NCBI RefSeq assembly: GCF_902498995.1
Contig: NZ_CABVLY010000020.1
Location: 62,001-126,000, forward strand
Reading direction: 5' to 3'
Length of the DNA: 64,000 nt
From: Burkholderia anthina
GTDB lineage: Bacteria; Pseudomonadota; Gammaproteobacteria; Burkholderiales; Burkholderiaceae
Made by a program: the position numbers and the translations under genes
Part shown: positions 42,456 through 51,525 of the stretch, in pieces
Numbering within the stretch: the stretch's first letter is position 1
How the letters are laid out: every line of letters begins with the position of its first letter
The notes under the pieces: generated by a model
Told to the model about the DNA's origin: nothing
Databases searched by the model: none
What the model saw: only the letters and a program-made list of their open reading frames with translations

Positions 42456-43577
42456 TCAGTGAGTGGCGGGGGACGGCGCGATACGCGCCAGGATCCGCAG
42501 ATCGTCGCCGATCCGCTCGACGCTGTGGAACGCGAGTCGCGTACGGGCGTCGAGGCTCGCCGGCGCGGCGAGGTCGAACATGCCGGCCGCGTCGCTGCCG
42601 AGCAGGCTCGGCGCGAGATAGACGAGCAGCTCGTCGACGCACTGTTCGCGCAGCAGCGAGCCGTTCAGCTTGTGGCCCGCCTCGACGTGCAGCTCGTTGA
42701 CGCCGCGCGCGCCGAGCGCCGCCAGCATCGCGGGCAGGTCGACCTTGCCGTGCGCGTTCGCGAGCGGCACGATTTCCGCGCCGCGCGACTTCAGCACGTT
42801 CGCGCGGACTTCGCCGGCCGCATCGAGCCGGCCGCAGAAGATCAGCAGCGGCGGGCCTTCGAGCAGGCGCGCATCGAGCGGCAGGTCGAGGCGGCTGTCG
42901 ACCAGCACGCGTTGCGGCTGGCGCGGCGTGTCGATGCCGCGCACGGTCAGGAGCGGGTTGTCCTCGCGCACGGTGCCGATGCCGGTGAGGATCGCGCACG
43001 CGCGTGCGCGCCACGCATGACCGTCGAGGCGCGCGGCCTCGCCGGTGATCCACTGGCTTTCGCCGGACGGCAGCGCGGTGCGGGCGTCGAGCGACGCGGC
43101 CGTCTTCATCCGTACCCACGGCCGGCCGCGCGTCATCCGCGACACGAAGCCGATGTTCAGTTCGCCCGCTTCGTTCGCAAGCAGCCCGCAGCGCACGTCG
43201 ACGCCCGCATCGCGCAGCATCCCGAGGCCGCGCCCCGACACCTGCGGGTTCGGGTCTTCCATCGCCGCGACGACCTTCGCGACGCGCGCTTCGATCAGCG
43301 CGTTCGCGCACGGCGGCGTGCGGCCGAAGTGGCTGCACGGCTCGAGCGTCACGTACACGGTGGAGCCGGCGACGTCATGGCCGCGCGCACGCGCATCCTT
43401 CAGCGCCTGCACTTCCGCGTGGTCCTGGCCGGCCGGCTGCGTGAAGCCTTCGCCGATCACGTCGCCGTCCTTGACGATCACGCAGCCGACGCGCGGATTC
43501 GGCGCCGTCGTATACATGCCGCGCGCCGCGAGTGCGAGCGCACGCTCCATGTGGGCGAAATCGGTATCCGAGAACAT
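42456..43577 (-). CDS. ribD: Bifunctional riboflavin deaminase/reductase RibD
   Basis: RibD deaminates the pyrimidine and then reduces the ribose side chain in riboflavin synthesis. The 373-residue protein has the cytidine-deaminase-like domain at residues about 1-145: NPRVGCVIVKDGDVIGEGFT, AGQDHAEVQAL (HAE zinc motif) and TLEPCSHFGRTPPCANALIE (PCxxxxxxPPC zinc motif). The DHFR-like reductase follows (RMKTAASLDARTALPSGESQ; LTGIGTVREDNPLLTVRG; ELHVEAGHKLNGSLL). The length matches the family. Confidence 0.95.
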   Translation of the reverse strand: MFSDTDFAHMERALALAARGMYTTAPNPRVGCVIVKDGDVIGEGFTQPAGQDHAEVQALKDARARGHDVAGSTVYVTLEPCSHFGRTPPCANALIEARVAKVVAAMEDPNPQVSGRGLGMLRDAGVDVRCGLLANEAGELNIGFVSRMTRGRPWVRMKTAASLDARTALPSGESQWITGEAARLDGHAWRARACAILTGIGTVREDNPLLTVRGIDTPRQPQRVLVDSRLDLPLDARLLEGPPLLIFCGRLDAAGEVRANVLKSRGAEIVPLANAHGKVDLPAMLAALGARGVNELHVEAGHKLNGSLLREQCVDELLVYLAPSLLGSDAAGMFDLAAPASLDARTRLAFHSVERIGDDLRILARIAPSPATH

Positions 43578-43592
43578 GCGCGCGGACCCGGG

Positions 43593-44876
43593 TCAGGCGG
43601 CGAGTGCCGCGAACGCGCGGCGCGCGGCCGCGAGCGTCGCGTCGATCACCGCGTCGTCGTGCGTGCTCGACACGAAGCCGGCCTCGTACGCGGACGGCGC
43701 GAAGTACACGCCTTCGTCGAGCATCAGGTGGAAGAAGCGGTTGAAGCGCTCGATGTCGCTCTTCGTGACTTCCGCGAAGCTGGTCGGCACGCGCTCGGCG
43801 AAGTACAGGCCGAACATCGCGCCGATCGAGTCGGCCGCGAACGGCACGCCGGCCGCGCGCGCTTCGGCCGCGAGGCCGTCGGCGAGGCGCTTCGTCTGCG
43901 CGGTGAGCGCGTCGTAGAAACCCGGCGCCTGGATCAGTTGCAGCGTTTTCAGGCCCGCGGCGACCGCGATCGGGTTGCCCGACAGCGTGCCGGCCTGGTA
44001 CACGCCGCCGAGCGGCGCGAGGTGGGCCATGATGTCGCGGCGGCCGCCGAACGCGGCAGCCGGCATCCCGCCGCCGATCACCTTGCCGAGGCAGGTGAGG
44101 TCGGCCGTGATCCCGTAGTACGCCTGCGCGCCGCCGAGCGCGACGCGGAAGCCGCACATCACCTCGTCGAAGATCAGCACCGCGCCGTGCTTCGTGCACA
44201 GCGCGCGCAGCGCGTTCAGGAACTCCGGCGTGCCGCGCACGAGGTTCATGTTGCCGGCGACCGGCTCGACGATCACCGCGGCGATCTCGTCGCCGAACGC
44301 GCCGAATGCTTCTTCCAGCGCGGCGACGTTGTTGTATTCGAGGACGGTCGTGTGCTTCGCGATGTCGGCGGGCACGCCGGCAGACGTCGGGTTGCCGAAC
44401 GTCAGCAGGCCCGAGCCGGCCTTCACCAGCAGGCTGTCCGCGTGGCCGTGATAGCAGCCCTCGAACTTCACGATGCGGCTGCGGCCGGTGAAGCCGCGCG
44501 CGAGACGCAGCGCGCTCATCGTGGCTTCCGTGCCGCTCGACACCATCCGCACCTGTTCGATCGACGGCACGAGCTTGCAGATTTCCTCGGCGATCTCGAT
44601 CTCGGCCTCGGTCGGCGCGCCGAACGAGAAGCCGTCGGCAAGCACGTTCTGCACGGCCGACAACACGTCCGGATGGACGTGGCCGACGATCATCGGGCCC
44701 CACGAGCCGATGTAGTCGATGTACTGCTTGCCGTCGGCATCCCAGAAATACGGGCCTTGCGCGCGCGACACGAAGCGCGGCGTGCCGCCGACCGAACGGA
44801 AGGCGCGCACCGGCGAGTTGACGCCGCCCGGAATGGTCTTCTGGGCGCGTTCGAAGAGGATCTGATTGTTGGACAT
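43593..44876 (-). CDS. hemL: Glutamate-1-semialdehyde 2,1-aminomutase
   Basis: HemL converts glutamate-1-semialdehyde to 5-aminolevulinate, the entry to haem synthesis by the C5 route. The 427-residue PLP enzyme starts MSNNQILFERAQKTIPGGVN. VSSGTEATMSALRLARGFTG, VLIFDEVMCGFRVALGGAQA and LGKVIGGGMPAAAFGGRRDI (catalytic Lys in GKVIGGG) are the conserved blocks. It is 15 bp upstream of ribD on the same strand. hemN at the far left of the window acts later in the same pathway. Confidence 0.96.
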   Translation of the reverse strand: MSNNQILFERAQKTIPGGVNSPVRAFRSVGGTPRFVSRAQGPYFWDADGKQYIDYIGSWGPMIVGHVHPDVLSAVQNVLADGFSFGAPTEAEIEIAEEICKLVPSIEQVRMVSSGTEATMSALRLARGFTGRSRIVKFEGCYHGHADSLLVKAGSGLLTFGNPTSAGVPADIAKHTTVLEYNNVAALEEAFGAFGDEIAAVIVEPVAGNMNLVRGTPEFLNALRALCTKHGAVLIFDEVMCGFRVALGGAQAYYGITADLTCLGKVIGGGMPAAAFGGRRDIMAHLAPLGGVYQAGTLSGNPIAVAAGLKTLQLIQAPGFYDALTAQTKRLADGLAAEARAAGVPFAADSIGAMFGLYFAERVPTSFAEVTKSDIERFNRFFHLMLDEGVYFAPSAYEAGFVSSTHDDAVIDATLAAARRAFAALAA

Positions 44877-45036
44877 GAGCGAAACCTGCGAGAGAAGGGC
44901 GCGGGGGCCTGTGCACGGGCCGCGGCGCCTGGGCGGAACGATCGTCCGATTGTACCGGAGACGCGCGCGGCGGGCCCGCGGCGGGGTCTGCGGCCTTTCG
45001 GCGCGTTGGGGAAACCGAGGTATCGATCCGGCCCGT

Positions 45037-45489
45037 TTATCGTGGCGGCTTGCGCTTGCCGGTCAGCTCGGCCCAGCGCTTCTCGAGCGGGCCTTCGACC
45101 ATCGGCTTGATCGACGTGCCGGAACTTTGCGCATCCCAGGTCTGCACCGAGTACGGATGCACGCGCAGCGCGTCGCGCGGGATCACGACGTCCAGATGGG
45201 CGTCGACCAGCCAGTCGTAGACGAAGTCGATGCACAGCCGGTAGCCGCGCTTGGTCGCCGGATCGGGCACTTCATAGGGCGCGCGCGTCACGTAGCCCGA
45301 ACCGAACACGCCCTTCGGCTCCTTCGCGACGCGATGCAGGAACACGCGGTCGCCCGGCAGGATGCCGCGCGCGAAGCCGCAACCCCAGACGTCGTGCACG
45401 GCCTCGCCGGCCTTCACGCGCGCGGCGACGTCGGGCAGTTCGGGCCACGGCCATTTCTTGGGGCTCCAGATCAGCAGGAAAGCGGTCAT
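45037..45489 (-). CDS. EVE/PUA-like domain protein
   Basis: A 150-residue single-domain protein. AFLLIWSPKKWPWPELPDVA, then HDVWGCGFARGILPGDRVFL, GVFGSGYVTRAPYE and the closing TWDAQSSGTSIKP, resemble the EVE-like domain found on its own or fused to McrB-type restriction ATPases and HNH nucleases, thought to bind modified bases. The match is by pattern. No nuclease lies next to it here. It is upstream of hemL on the same strand, 160 bp away. Confidence 0.65.
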   Translation of the reverse strand: MTAFLLIWSPKKWPWPELPDVAARVKAGEAVHDVWGCGFARGILPGDRVFLHRVAKEPKGVFGSGYVTRAPYEVPDPATKRGYRLCIDFVYDWLVDAHLDVVIPRDALRVHPYSVQTWDAQSSGTSIKPMVEGPLEKRWAELTGKRKPPR

Positions 45490-45725
45490 CGGTTCGGTCG
45501 TGCGGTTGAATAGGTCAGACGAGAGCGCGGCAGAGTCGCAAGCTTAATCGAATCCACCCGCGACCCGCATGCGCGGCGCTCGCCGGCCTTGCGCCGCAGG
45601 GCGGCCGGCGGCATGCGAGAAAGTTGCGCGTACAATCATGGGCCTGGGCGCGCCGCATGCGGCGCGGCCTCCCGTCTTCAACGCCCGCGTGCCCCGATGC
45701 GCGCGGGCTCCCAATCCGGATACCC

Positions 45726-46943
45726 ATGTCCCACGTCGTCCGGCGCCGGCCCGATGCCCGGCTGATCCTGTTGCTCGGCGCGCTCGCCGCCTGCGGGCCG
45801 ATCGCTACCGACATGTACCTGCCGAGCCTGCCGTCGATTGCCGACGGTTTCTCCGTGAGCCCCGGCGCCGCGCAGCGCACGCTGACGAGCTTCATGGCCG
45901 GCTTCTCGATCGGCATGCTGCTGTACGGTCCGCTGTCCGATACGTGGGGGCGCCGCCCGGTGCTGCTCGGCGGCATCGCGCTGTTTACGCTCGCCAGCAT
46001 CGGCTGTTTCGTGTCGGGCTCGATCGACATGCTGATCTTCGTGCGCTTCCTGCAGGCGCTCGGTGCGGGCGCCGCGTCGGTGCTCGCCCGCGCGATCGCG
46101 CGCGACGCGCACGAGCCGACCGATGCGGCGAAGGTGCTGTCGATGGTCGCGATCGTCACCGCGGTCGGGCCGTTGCTCGCGCCGCTGATCGGCGGCCAGA
46201 TCCTGCGCTTCGCCGGCTGGCGCGGCGTGTTCGTCGTGCTGGCCGTATTCGGCGCGCTGTGCGCGGCGACCGCGTACCTGCGCGTGCCCGAAACCTGGCC
46301 GAAGGAGCGTCGCAAGAGCGCGGCCGTGCTCGCGTCGTTCGCATCGTACGGGCGGATCCTGTCCGATCCGGTCGCATGGGGGCACATGCTGTGCGGCGGG
46401 ATGGCGTTCGCGTCGATGTTCTCGTACATCACCGCGACGCCGTTCGTGTACATCGAGTATTTCCACGTATCGCCGCAGCACTACGGGCTGCTGTTCGGCC
46501 TGAACGTCGTCGGGATCATGATCGGCAACTTCGCGAACACGCGGCTCGTCGGCCGCATCGGCTCGCTGCGCATCATCGCGGCCGCGTCGCTCGTGAGCTG
46601 CATTGCGTCGCTCGCGGTCGCGCTCGTCGCGCTGACGGGGTGGGGCGGGCTGTGGTCGATCGTCGTGTGCCTGTTCTTCGTCGTCGGCGTGGTCGGGATC
46701 CTGTCCGCGAACTGCACGACCGACCTGATGCATCGCTATCCGCACAACGCGGGCGCGTCGGCGGCCGTGTTCGGCGCGATGCAGCTCGCGCTCGGCGCGC
46801 TCGCGAGCGTCGCGATCGGCGTACTGGCCGACGGCACGCCGTTCGCGATGGGCGTGACGATCGGCATCGCGGGCGTGCTGTGCTTCGTCGGCCGCTATCT
46901 GGTGCTGCGCTGGCATGGGCGGCCCGTGCCGGCCGGGGCTTGA
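45726..46943 (+). CDS. Bcr/CflA-type multidrug efflux MFS protein
   Basis: A 405-residue, twelve-helix MFS pump. The N-terminus LLGALAACGPIATDMYLPSL is the signature of the Bcr/CflA family (DxYLPxxP). LLYGPLSDTWGRRPVLLGGI is the A motif and FVRFLQALGAGAASVLARAI the following helix. Family members export bicyclomycin, chloramphenicol and similar compounds. It starts MSHVVRRRPD at 45726. The Tai4-like block begins convergently after its stop. Confidence 0.92.
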   Translation: MSHVVRRRPDARLILLLGALAACGPIATDMYLPSLPSIADGFSVSPGAAQRTLTSFMAGFSIGMLLYGPLSDTWGRRPVLLGGIALFTLASIGCFVSGSIDMLIFVRFLQALGAGAASVLARAIARDAHEPTDAAKVLSMVAIVTAVGPLLAPLIGGQILRFAGWRGVFVVLAVFGALCAATAYLRVPETWPKERRKSAAVLASFASYGRILSDPVAWGHMLCGGMAFASMFSYITATPFVYIEYFHVSPQHYGLLFGLNVVGIMIGNFANTRLVGRIGSLRIIAAASLVSCIASLAVALVALTGWGGLWSIVVCLFFVVGVVGILSANCTTDLMHRYPHNAGASAAVFGAMQLALGALASVAIGVLADGTPFAMGVTIGIAGVLCFVGRYLVLRWHGRPVPAGA

Positions 46944-46955
46944 TTCACGTCCGCA

Positions 46956-47417
46956 TTATTTGGCGCGGTCTGACGAGCGATTGTCGAGTCGATAGCTACG
47001 CTTCGAGTTGATCACGAACCGCTTGACCTGGGCATCGAGTTCCTGGCTGTGGTACAGGTCCAGGCATTTCAAGAAATCAAACCTGACGCCTTTGATTTCG
47101 GATTCGACGATCGGATTGCGATAGTCGCGTGCAAGAAAACGATTGACCAGCGATTTGCTCGCGTCGGGGTTCCGTTCCAGATCGAAGTCGGTCCAGTCCA
47201 TCAGTGCACTGGCGCTGCTTCCCGCGTCCATCGTCGCGGACGGTTCATTCCGATAAGCGGTCGCGATGCATTCGGCGAGCACCATGTCCTTGTAGTTCTG
47301 CGCGTAGGTTCGGGCGCCGGCTTGCGGCGACGACGTTGTATCTGTTGCATGGCCCGATTGCGCCGCTAACGTCAGTGCCCCCAGCATCGCATACCGGAGC
47401 AGCGGATTTTGTCTCAT
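46956..47417 (-). CDS. Tai4-like T6SS amidase immunity protein
   Basis: A 153-residue exported protein. The signal peptide MRQNPLLRYAMLGALTLAAQ is followed by the mature part, and YAQNYKDMVLAECIATAYR, ASALMDWTDFDLERNPDASK and FLKCLDLYHSQELDAQVKRF follow the pattern of the Tai4 family. Tai4 proteins neutralise the periplasmic T6SS amidase Tae4 in the producing cell. No Tae4 is recognisable next to it, so it may be an orphan immunity gene, which can protect against neighbours. The block here is visibly more AT-rich than the core genes. It converges with the efflux gene. Confidence 0.75.
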   Translation of the reverse strand: MRQNPLLRYAMLGALTLAAQSGHATDTTSSPQAGARTYAQNYKDMVLAECIATAYRNEPSATMDAGSSASALMDWTDFDLERNPDASKSLVNRFLARDYRNPIVESEIKGVRFDFLKCLDLYHSQELDAQVKRFVINSKRSYRLDNRSSDRAK

Positions 47418-47490
47418 GGCAGACTCCAGCGGTGTGCACCGATCCAACACATCGCCTAAAAAACAAACCGGTCTATTTGGCGAGGTGCAA

Positions 47491-47847
47491 TCAGCGCGGC
47501 AGACTTTCCAAGCGCTGATGGTTCCATTCTCCATCCAAAATAGCCTGATAGAGCATGCCTAGAGTCAGTGGTACTTTGTCATATTTTTCTCGGCGTTTTC
47601 TGGAGAAAGCCATCCGTGCCACTTCAATCAAGCTAAAGCCCTCTCCTGAGAAGTAGCGATTGAACTCAAAATCTCCAACTTGCACCGGAAATTTATCGAA
47701 GAAGCTCTCCATAAACTCGACCGCATCGTCGCCAGTGATATCCAAATCACCCTCGACGGCATGATCTTTTGTGAGAATTTTTTTGGGACTAACACCGGCC
47801 TCCCTTCTCACAAAATCCTCAAACTCGTTCCATGTAAACTGGCTCAT
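47491..47847 (-). CDS. DUF1493-type acyl-carrier-like protein
   Basis: A 118-residue protein. FEDFVRREAGVSPKKILTKD, then LDITGDDAVEFMESFFDKFP, matches DUF1493 proteins, which have an acyl-carrier-like helical shape; the serine arm is not obvious. The rest (FSLIEVARMAFSRKRREK) is basic and ends PLTLGMLYQAILDGEW. Function is unknown. The gene overlaps the upstream 143-residue protein gene by one base (TGATG), so the two are coupled. Confidence 0.75.
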   Translation of the reverse strand: MSQFTWNEFEDFVRREAGVSPKKILTKDHAVEGDLDITGDDAVEFMESFFDKFPVQVGDFEFNRYFSGEGFSLIEVARMAFSRKRREKYDKVPLTLGMLYQAILDGEWNHQRLESLPR

Positions 47848-48278
47848 CAGAACACCTTGTCCTCAGGCTTAACAAGCGCGTTATAGCGCGACACGGAACG
47901 AATGCTGATCATCGTGACATCGTTGGCAGCAATGACCCAGCCAACGACAGGAACCGCGCGCCCAACGAAAACCCCAATGTTTCTTACCAGAATGAACCTC
48001 AAGCGCTTAACGCTGGCGTTGGTCAGCGTCGGGAGGATCTTCTTCTTCAAATCGTAGTCCAGATACTTGCGACTCAATATCGACGCAACAGAAGTACCCG
48101 GCGTGGTACCAAAGGGCTTTGCTCGTGTTGGCAGCCAATTTTGACCGGCCACAATGGCAACCACTGCTGCTACATCGTCAACACCAAGCTCCTTGCATGT
48201 CTCGTCGATAAAGACAAGGAAAAACAGCTCCATCGGCGCGAGATTTCGATGTGTACCAAAGTCATAGGTGTTGTTCAT
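47847..48278 (-). CDS. Hypothetical partner of the DUF1493 protein
   Basis: A 143-residue protein, MNNTYDFGTHRNLAPMELFF and onward. It has a hydrophobic stretch around FLVFIDETCKELGVDD to VAAVVAIVAG and a second near the C-terminus (NIGVFVGRAVPVVGWVIAAN), so it may insert in or attach to the membrane. GTTPGTSVASILSRKY is conserved-looking between. Proteins of this shape occur beside DUF1493 genes in enterobacteria to my recollection; no role is established. It is the first gene of a coupled pair. Confidence 0.65.
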   Translation of the reverse strand: MNNTYDFGTHRNLAPMELFFLVFIDETCKELGVDDVAAVVAIVAGQNWLPTRAKPFGTTPGTSVASILSRKYLDYDLKKKILPTLTNASVKRLRFILVRNIGVFVGRAVPVVGWVIAANDVTMISIRSVSRYNALVKPEDKVF

Positions 48279-48293
48279 TATAGTATTCCTCTC

Positions 48294-48590
48294 TCAGGCT
48301 ATCGACGAGGCTGAAGCCACGAAGAGAACGATCCCCTGCCTATCGTCCAGGGTGCGGCCTCCCAGCGAAGGCGGGAATTTGATCACTCCTGCTTTGCCCC
48401 ATCGCTGGATATTGGTGGCCACGTTGCCCCAATCGTTCGCGCAACCTTCTCCGCAGAATTTATCGGGGCGTAAATTCGCATTGCTGCTGCCCATGCGGCT
48501 GAAAAACGTGGTCTCGGCATATCCCTCTCCGCAAACTGGATGAACGTGATGCTGTCGATGCCAATCCGGGGTCTTTGAGAAACGCATCAT
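48294..48590 (-). CDS. Small hypothetical, possibly a gene remnant
   Basis: A 98-residue open frame with several Cys residues (VCGEGYAETTFFSRMG, FCGEGCANDWGNVATNIQRW) and no recognised domain. It begins ATGATG with a weak ribosome site (GCGAGAA). It sits directly upstream of the 143-residue protein gene on the same strand, in the AT-rich block with the Tai4-like gene. It may be a small protein or the remains of a toxin gene. Confidence 0.35.
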   Translation of the reverse strand: MMRFSKTPDWHRQHHVHPVCGEGYAETTFFSRMGSSNANLRPDKFCGEGCANDWGNVATNIQRWGKAGVIKFPPSLGGRTLDDRQGIVLFVASASSIA

Positions 48591-48781
48591 TTCTCGCGTC
48601 GGACCGAGATGGCGACATCACACGGAGTGAAGGAATTTACCGAGCCTGGGCAACGGCTGACAATTGGACTGGTTCGAAAATGGACGTGTGTACGAACGTA
48701 TGACGTCACGCGCAGCCATCGGCAGAAGGCGCGTCGATGATTGCCGAGTCGCTGTGGTTTGTGGCGGCGCCGCTCATGCGA

Positions 48782-48822
48782 AACACCCCGAACGCCGGGC
48801 CTGAATCCAGCGTTCGGGGTGT
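48782..48822. terminator. Terminator after glk-hexR
   Basis: ACACCCCGAACGC and GCGTTCGGGGTGT form a perfect 13-bp stem around a 14-base loop. On the - strand a short TTT follows, 28 bases after the glk stop. Confidence 0.75.
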
Positions 48823-48850
48823 CGTGCACCGATGGTGTTTCGCCGAAGCG

Positions 48851-50779
48851 TCAGTCCCGCGCGACGTCCTTCGCGCCCGGCGACGCACCGTGGCTCAACC
48901 AGTCGAGCACGTCGGCCGTTTCGTCGTCGCTCGCGCGTGCCCGCGCCTGCGCGACGGCCTCGGGCAGCTCGCCGTTCGTCGACGCGCGGCGGATCGCGAC
49001 GCCCACCGCGAGGATGTCGATCATCAGCAGATGCAGGATCCGCGAGATCATCGACAGCTGCGACTCGCGCATCTCGATGTGGTCGGTCTCGAGCGCGACG
49101 GTCGCGCGCTTCGCGAGCGGCGTGTTGCTCGACGTGATCGCGATCACCTTCGCGCCGGCCTGCATCGCGACCTCGAGCACGCGCAGCAGCTCGGGCGCGC
49201 GTCCCGACTTCGACACCGCGACGATCACGTCGCCCTTGCCGAGCAGCGCAGCCGACGCGGCCTGCATGTACAGGTCGCCGTACGCGATCGTCGGAATCCC
49301 GAACCGGAAGAACTTGTAGTGCGCGTCCTGCGCGACGATGTTCGAGTTGCCGAGCCCGTAGAACTCGATGCGGCGCGCACTGTTCAGGATCTCGATCGCG
49401 TTTTCGACATGCTCGAAATTCAGGTGCTCGCGCAGTTGCAGGATCGCGGATACCGTGTTGTCGAGCACCTTCGCGCCGAAGTCGGTGGCCGTATCGCCGA
49501 GATGCACCTGGCTGTGGCTCATCGGGATCGTGCCCGTGAGGCCGGTCGCGAGCTTCAGCTTGAAGTCCGACAGCCCCTGGCAGCCGAGCGAGCGGCAGAA
49601 GCGGATCACCGTCGGCTGGCTCACGTCCGCCTTGCGCGCGATGTCGACGATCGGATCGTTGATGATCGAGCGCGGATGGTTCAGCGCGAGATCGGCGACG
49701 CGGCGCTCGGCCGGCGTCAGCGCGTCGCGCATCTGCCGGATCCGCTCGAACACGGCCGACGATGCGCCGCCCGAACGGTTCGACAACTGCTCCGCGAGAA
49801 TCGCCGATACGCCGAGGAACGCCGGATATTCGGCGGTGATCAGGTAGGTCGGAATGTTCTCGAGATAGTGCGTGAAGCGGCCCTTCGCCTCGAAGCGCTC
49901 GCGAAACGACGAGCGCGTGAACAGTTCGCCGAGCTTCAGTGCGACGCCGCCACCGATATAGACGCCGCCGAGCGCGCCGAGCGTGAGCGCGACGCTGCCC
50001 GCGAACGCGCCGAGGATCCCGCAGAAGCATTCGACCGTCTCGAGCGCGAGCGCGTCGCCGGTATGCGCGCGCTCGACGATCTCGACCGTGTCGACGGTGG
50101 CGGCGACGCGCTTCTTGTCGCGCGCGGCGAGCGCGCGATAGATGATCTCCATGCCGGGGCCGGCGCACACGCGCTCGAACGACACGTGCGGAAACTTCTT
50201 GCGCGCGTACTGCAGCACGAGATCCTCGCGCTCGTCCTGCGGCGCGAACGACGCGTGGCCGCCTTCGCTGCCGAGGGCGATCCAGCGGTCGTCGGCGGGA
50301 ATCAGCCCCGACACGCCGAGCCCGGTGCCGGGCCCGAGCAGTCCGATCACGCTGTTCTGGCGGCGCGCGCCGCCGCCGATCTGCACGCGCTGCGCATCGG
50401 TGAGGCCGGGCAGCGCCATCGCGAGCGCGGTGAAATCGTTGACGACGAGCAGCGTGTCGAAGCCGAGCGCGCGGCGCGTCGCCTCGATCGAGAAGCTCCA
50501 GTCGTGATTGGTCATCGTGACCTGGTCGCCGTCGACCGGGTTCGCGATCGCGATCGCCGCGTGATTCACGCGGCTGATCTTCACGTCCTTCAGATATTTG
50601 CGGATCGCGTCGGTGAGCGTCGGGTAGTCGGCGCCGGGATAAACGCGGATCTGCGTGATCTCGCCCGGAGCGGTTTCCAGCGCGAAGCGCGCGTTGGTGC
50701 CGCCGACGTCCGCGAGCAGGCGCGGGCCGTCGGCATGCTGGCCCGCGACGACGGCCTTACTTTGCGCACCAGTAGACAT
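48851..50779 (-). CDS. glk: Bifunctional glucokinase / HexR-type RpiR regulator
   Basis: A 642-residue fusion. Residues about 1-335 are glucokinase: LLADVGGTNARFALE, NHDWSFSIEATRRAL, VVNDFTALAMALPGL, GPGTGLGVSGLI and ALGSEGGHASFAPQD. Residues about 344-620 are an RpiR/HexR regulator: FERIRQMRDALTPAERRVAD, VSQPTVIRFCRSLGCQGLSD (HTH), then a SIS sugar-phosphate-binding domain (FYGLGNSNIVAQDAHYKFFR; VIVAVSKSGRAPELLRVLEV). The fusion is known in Burkholderia. It overlaps pgl by 23 bp, in the operon zwf-pgl-glk. HexR domains bind TGTARTWWWAYTACA; such a site is found ahead of zwf. Confidence 0.95.
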   Translation of the reverse strand: MSTGAQSKAVVAGQHADGPRLLADVGGTNARFALETAPGEITQIRVYPGADYPTLTDAIRKYLKDVKISRVNHAAIAIANPVDGDQVTMTNHDWSFSIEATRRALGFDTLLVVNDFTALAMALPGLTDAQRVQIGGGARRQNSVIGLLGPGTGLGVSGLIPADDRWIALGSEGGHASFAPQDEREDLVLQYARKKFPHVSFERVCAGPGMEIIYRALAARDKKRVAATVDTVEIVERAHTGDALALETVECFCGILGAFAGSVALTLGALGGVYIGGGVALKLGELFTRSSFRERFEAKGRFTHYLENIPTYLITAEYPAFLGVSAILAEQLSNRSGGASSAVFERIRQMRDALTPAERRVADLALNHPRSIINDPIVDIARKADVSQPTVIRFCRSLGCQGLSDFKLKLATGLTGTIPMSHSQVHLGDTATDFGAKVLDNTVSAILQLREHLNFEHVENAIEILNSARRIEFYGLGNSNIVAQDAHYKFFRFGIPTIAYGDLYMQAASAALLGKGDVIVAVSKSGRAPELLRVLEVAMQAGAKVIAITSSNTPLAKRATVALETDHIEMRESQLSMISRILHLLMIDILAVGVAIRRASTNGELPEAVAQARARASDDETADVLDWLSHGASPGAKDVARD

Positions 50780-51437
50780 CGAGCTGGGTCCCCTTGTCGT
50801 TGGCCAGTTGGGAAATCGCGTTCTTCTGCAGCGACGCGGCCGCGGCGTCGAGCACATCGCGTTTGCGGCTGCCCGCGATCAGCAGGAAGAGCCGGTCGAC
50901 GCGCTTGAGCGCATCGAGCGAAAAGCTCACGCGCGCATGCGGCGCGGCGCCGGGGTGCACGGCGACGAAGCGTTCGGGCGTGACGATCGCGTGGCCCCAT
51001 TCGGGCGCGTCCGCGAAGATCGATGCGGTATGGCCGTCTTCGCCCATGCCGAGTACCGCGACGTTCGGCACGCGGTAGTCGGCGTTCGCGTTGAGCGCGG
51101 CGACGTGCGCGTCGAGCGGCACGCGCGTGTCGACGAGCGGCAGGAAGCGGGCAGGGGCCGCGGCGTGCTGCAGCAGCGTGTCGCGCACGAGGTGCGCATT
51201 GCTGGCCGCATCGTCCTCCGGCACCCAGCGGTCGTCGACCAGCGTGACGTCGACACCGGCCCAGTCGAGCGCCGCATGCGACAGCGTGTGCAGGAACGGG
51301 CGCGGGCTCGTGCCGCCGGACACCGCGAGCGTGGGGCGCGCGGGGCCGGCGAGCGCGGCGCGCAGCGCATCGCCGACGGCGCGCGCGAGCGCTTCGCTTT
51401 GCGCTTCCTGGGTGTCGAAAGCGTGGATCTCGATCAC
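50757..51437 (-). CDS. pgl: 6-phosphogluconolactonase
   Basis: Pgl hydrolyses 6-phosphogluconolactone, the second step of the oxidative pentose phosphate/Entner-Doudoroff entry. The 226-residue protein starts GTG ATC GAG with GGAGGA upstream (51437). LAVSGGTSPRPFLHTL, VDVTLVDDRWVPEDDAASNA and VAVLGMGEDGHTASIFADAP are the family motifs. It lies between zwf and the glk fusion, overlapping the latter by 23 bp. Confidence 0.95.
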   Translation of the reverse strand: MIEIHAFDTQEAQSEALARAVGDALRAALAGPARPTLAVSGGTSPRPFLHTLSHAALDWAGVDVTLVDDRWVPEDDAASNAHLVRDTLLQHAAAPARFLPLVDTRVPLDAHVAALNANADYRVPNVAVLGMGEDGHTASIFADAPEWGHAIVTPERFVAVHPGAAPHARVSFSLDALKRVDRLFLLIAGSRKRDVLDAAAASLQKNAISQLANDKGTQLDVYWCAK

Positions 51438-51525
51438 ATCTCCTCCGGACTGCTTTGTCTGTTCAATTCGTGCGAATCGTGGGGCGCGTTGCCGCGCGCA
51501 TTCGCGCACGCGGCAACGGTTTGCA

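Noticed and set aside
48294..48590. Tae4 amidase as partner for the Tai4-like protein
   Set aside because: The 98-residue frame lacks the Cys and His motifs of Tae4 as I know them; it is kept only as an unclassified small gene or remnant.
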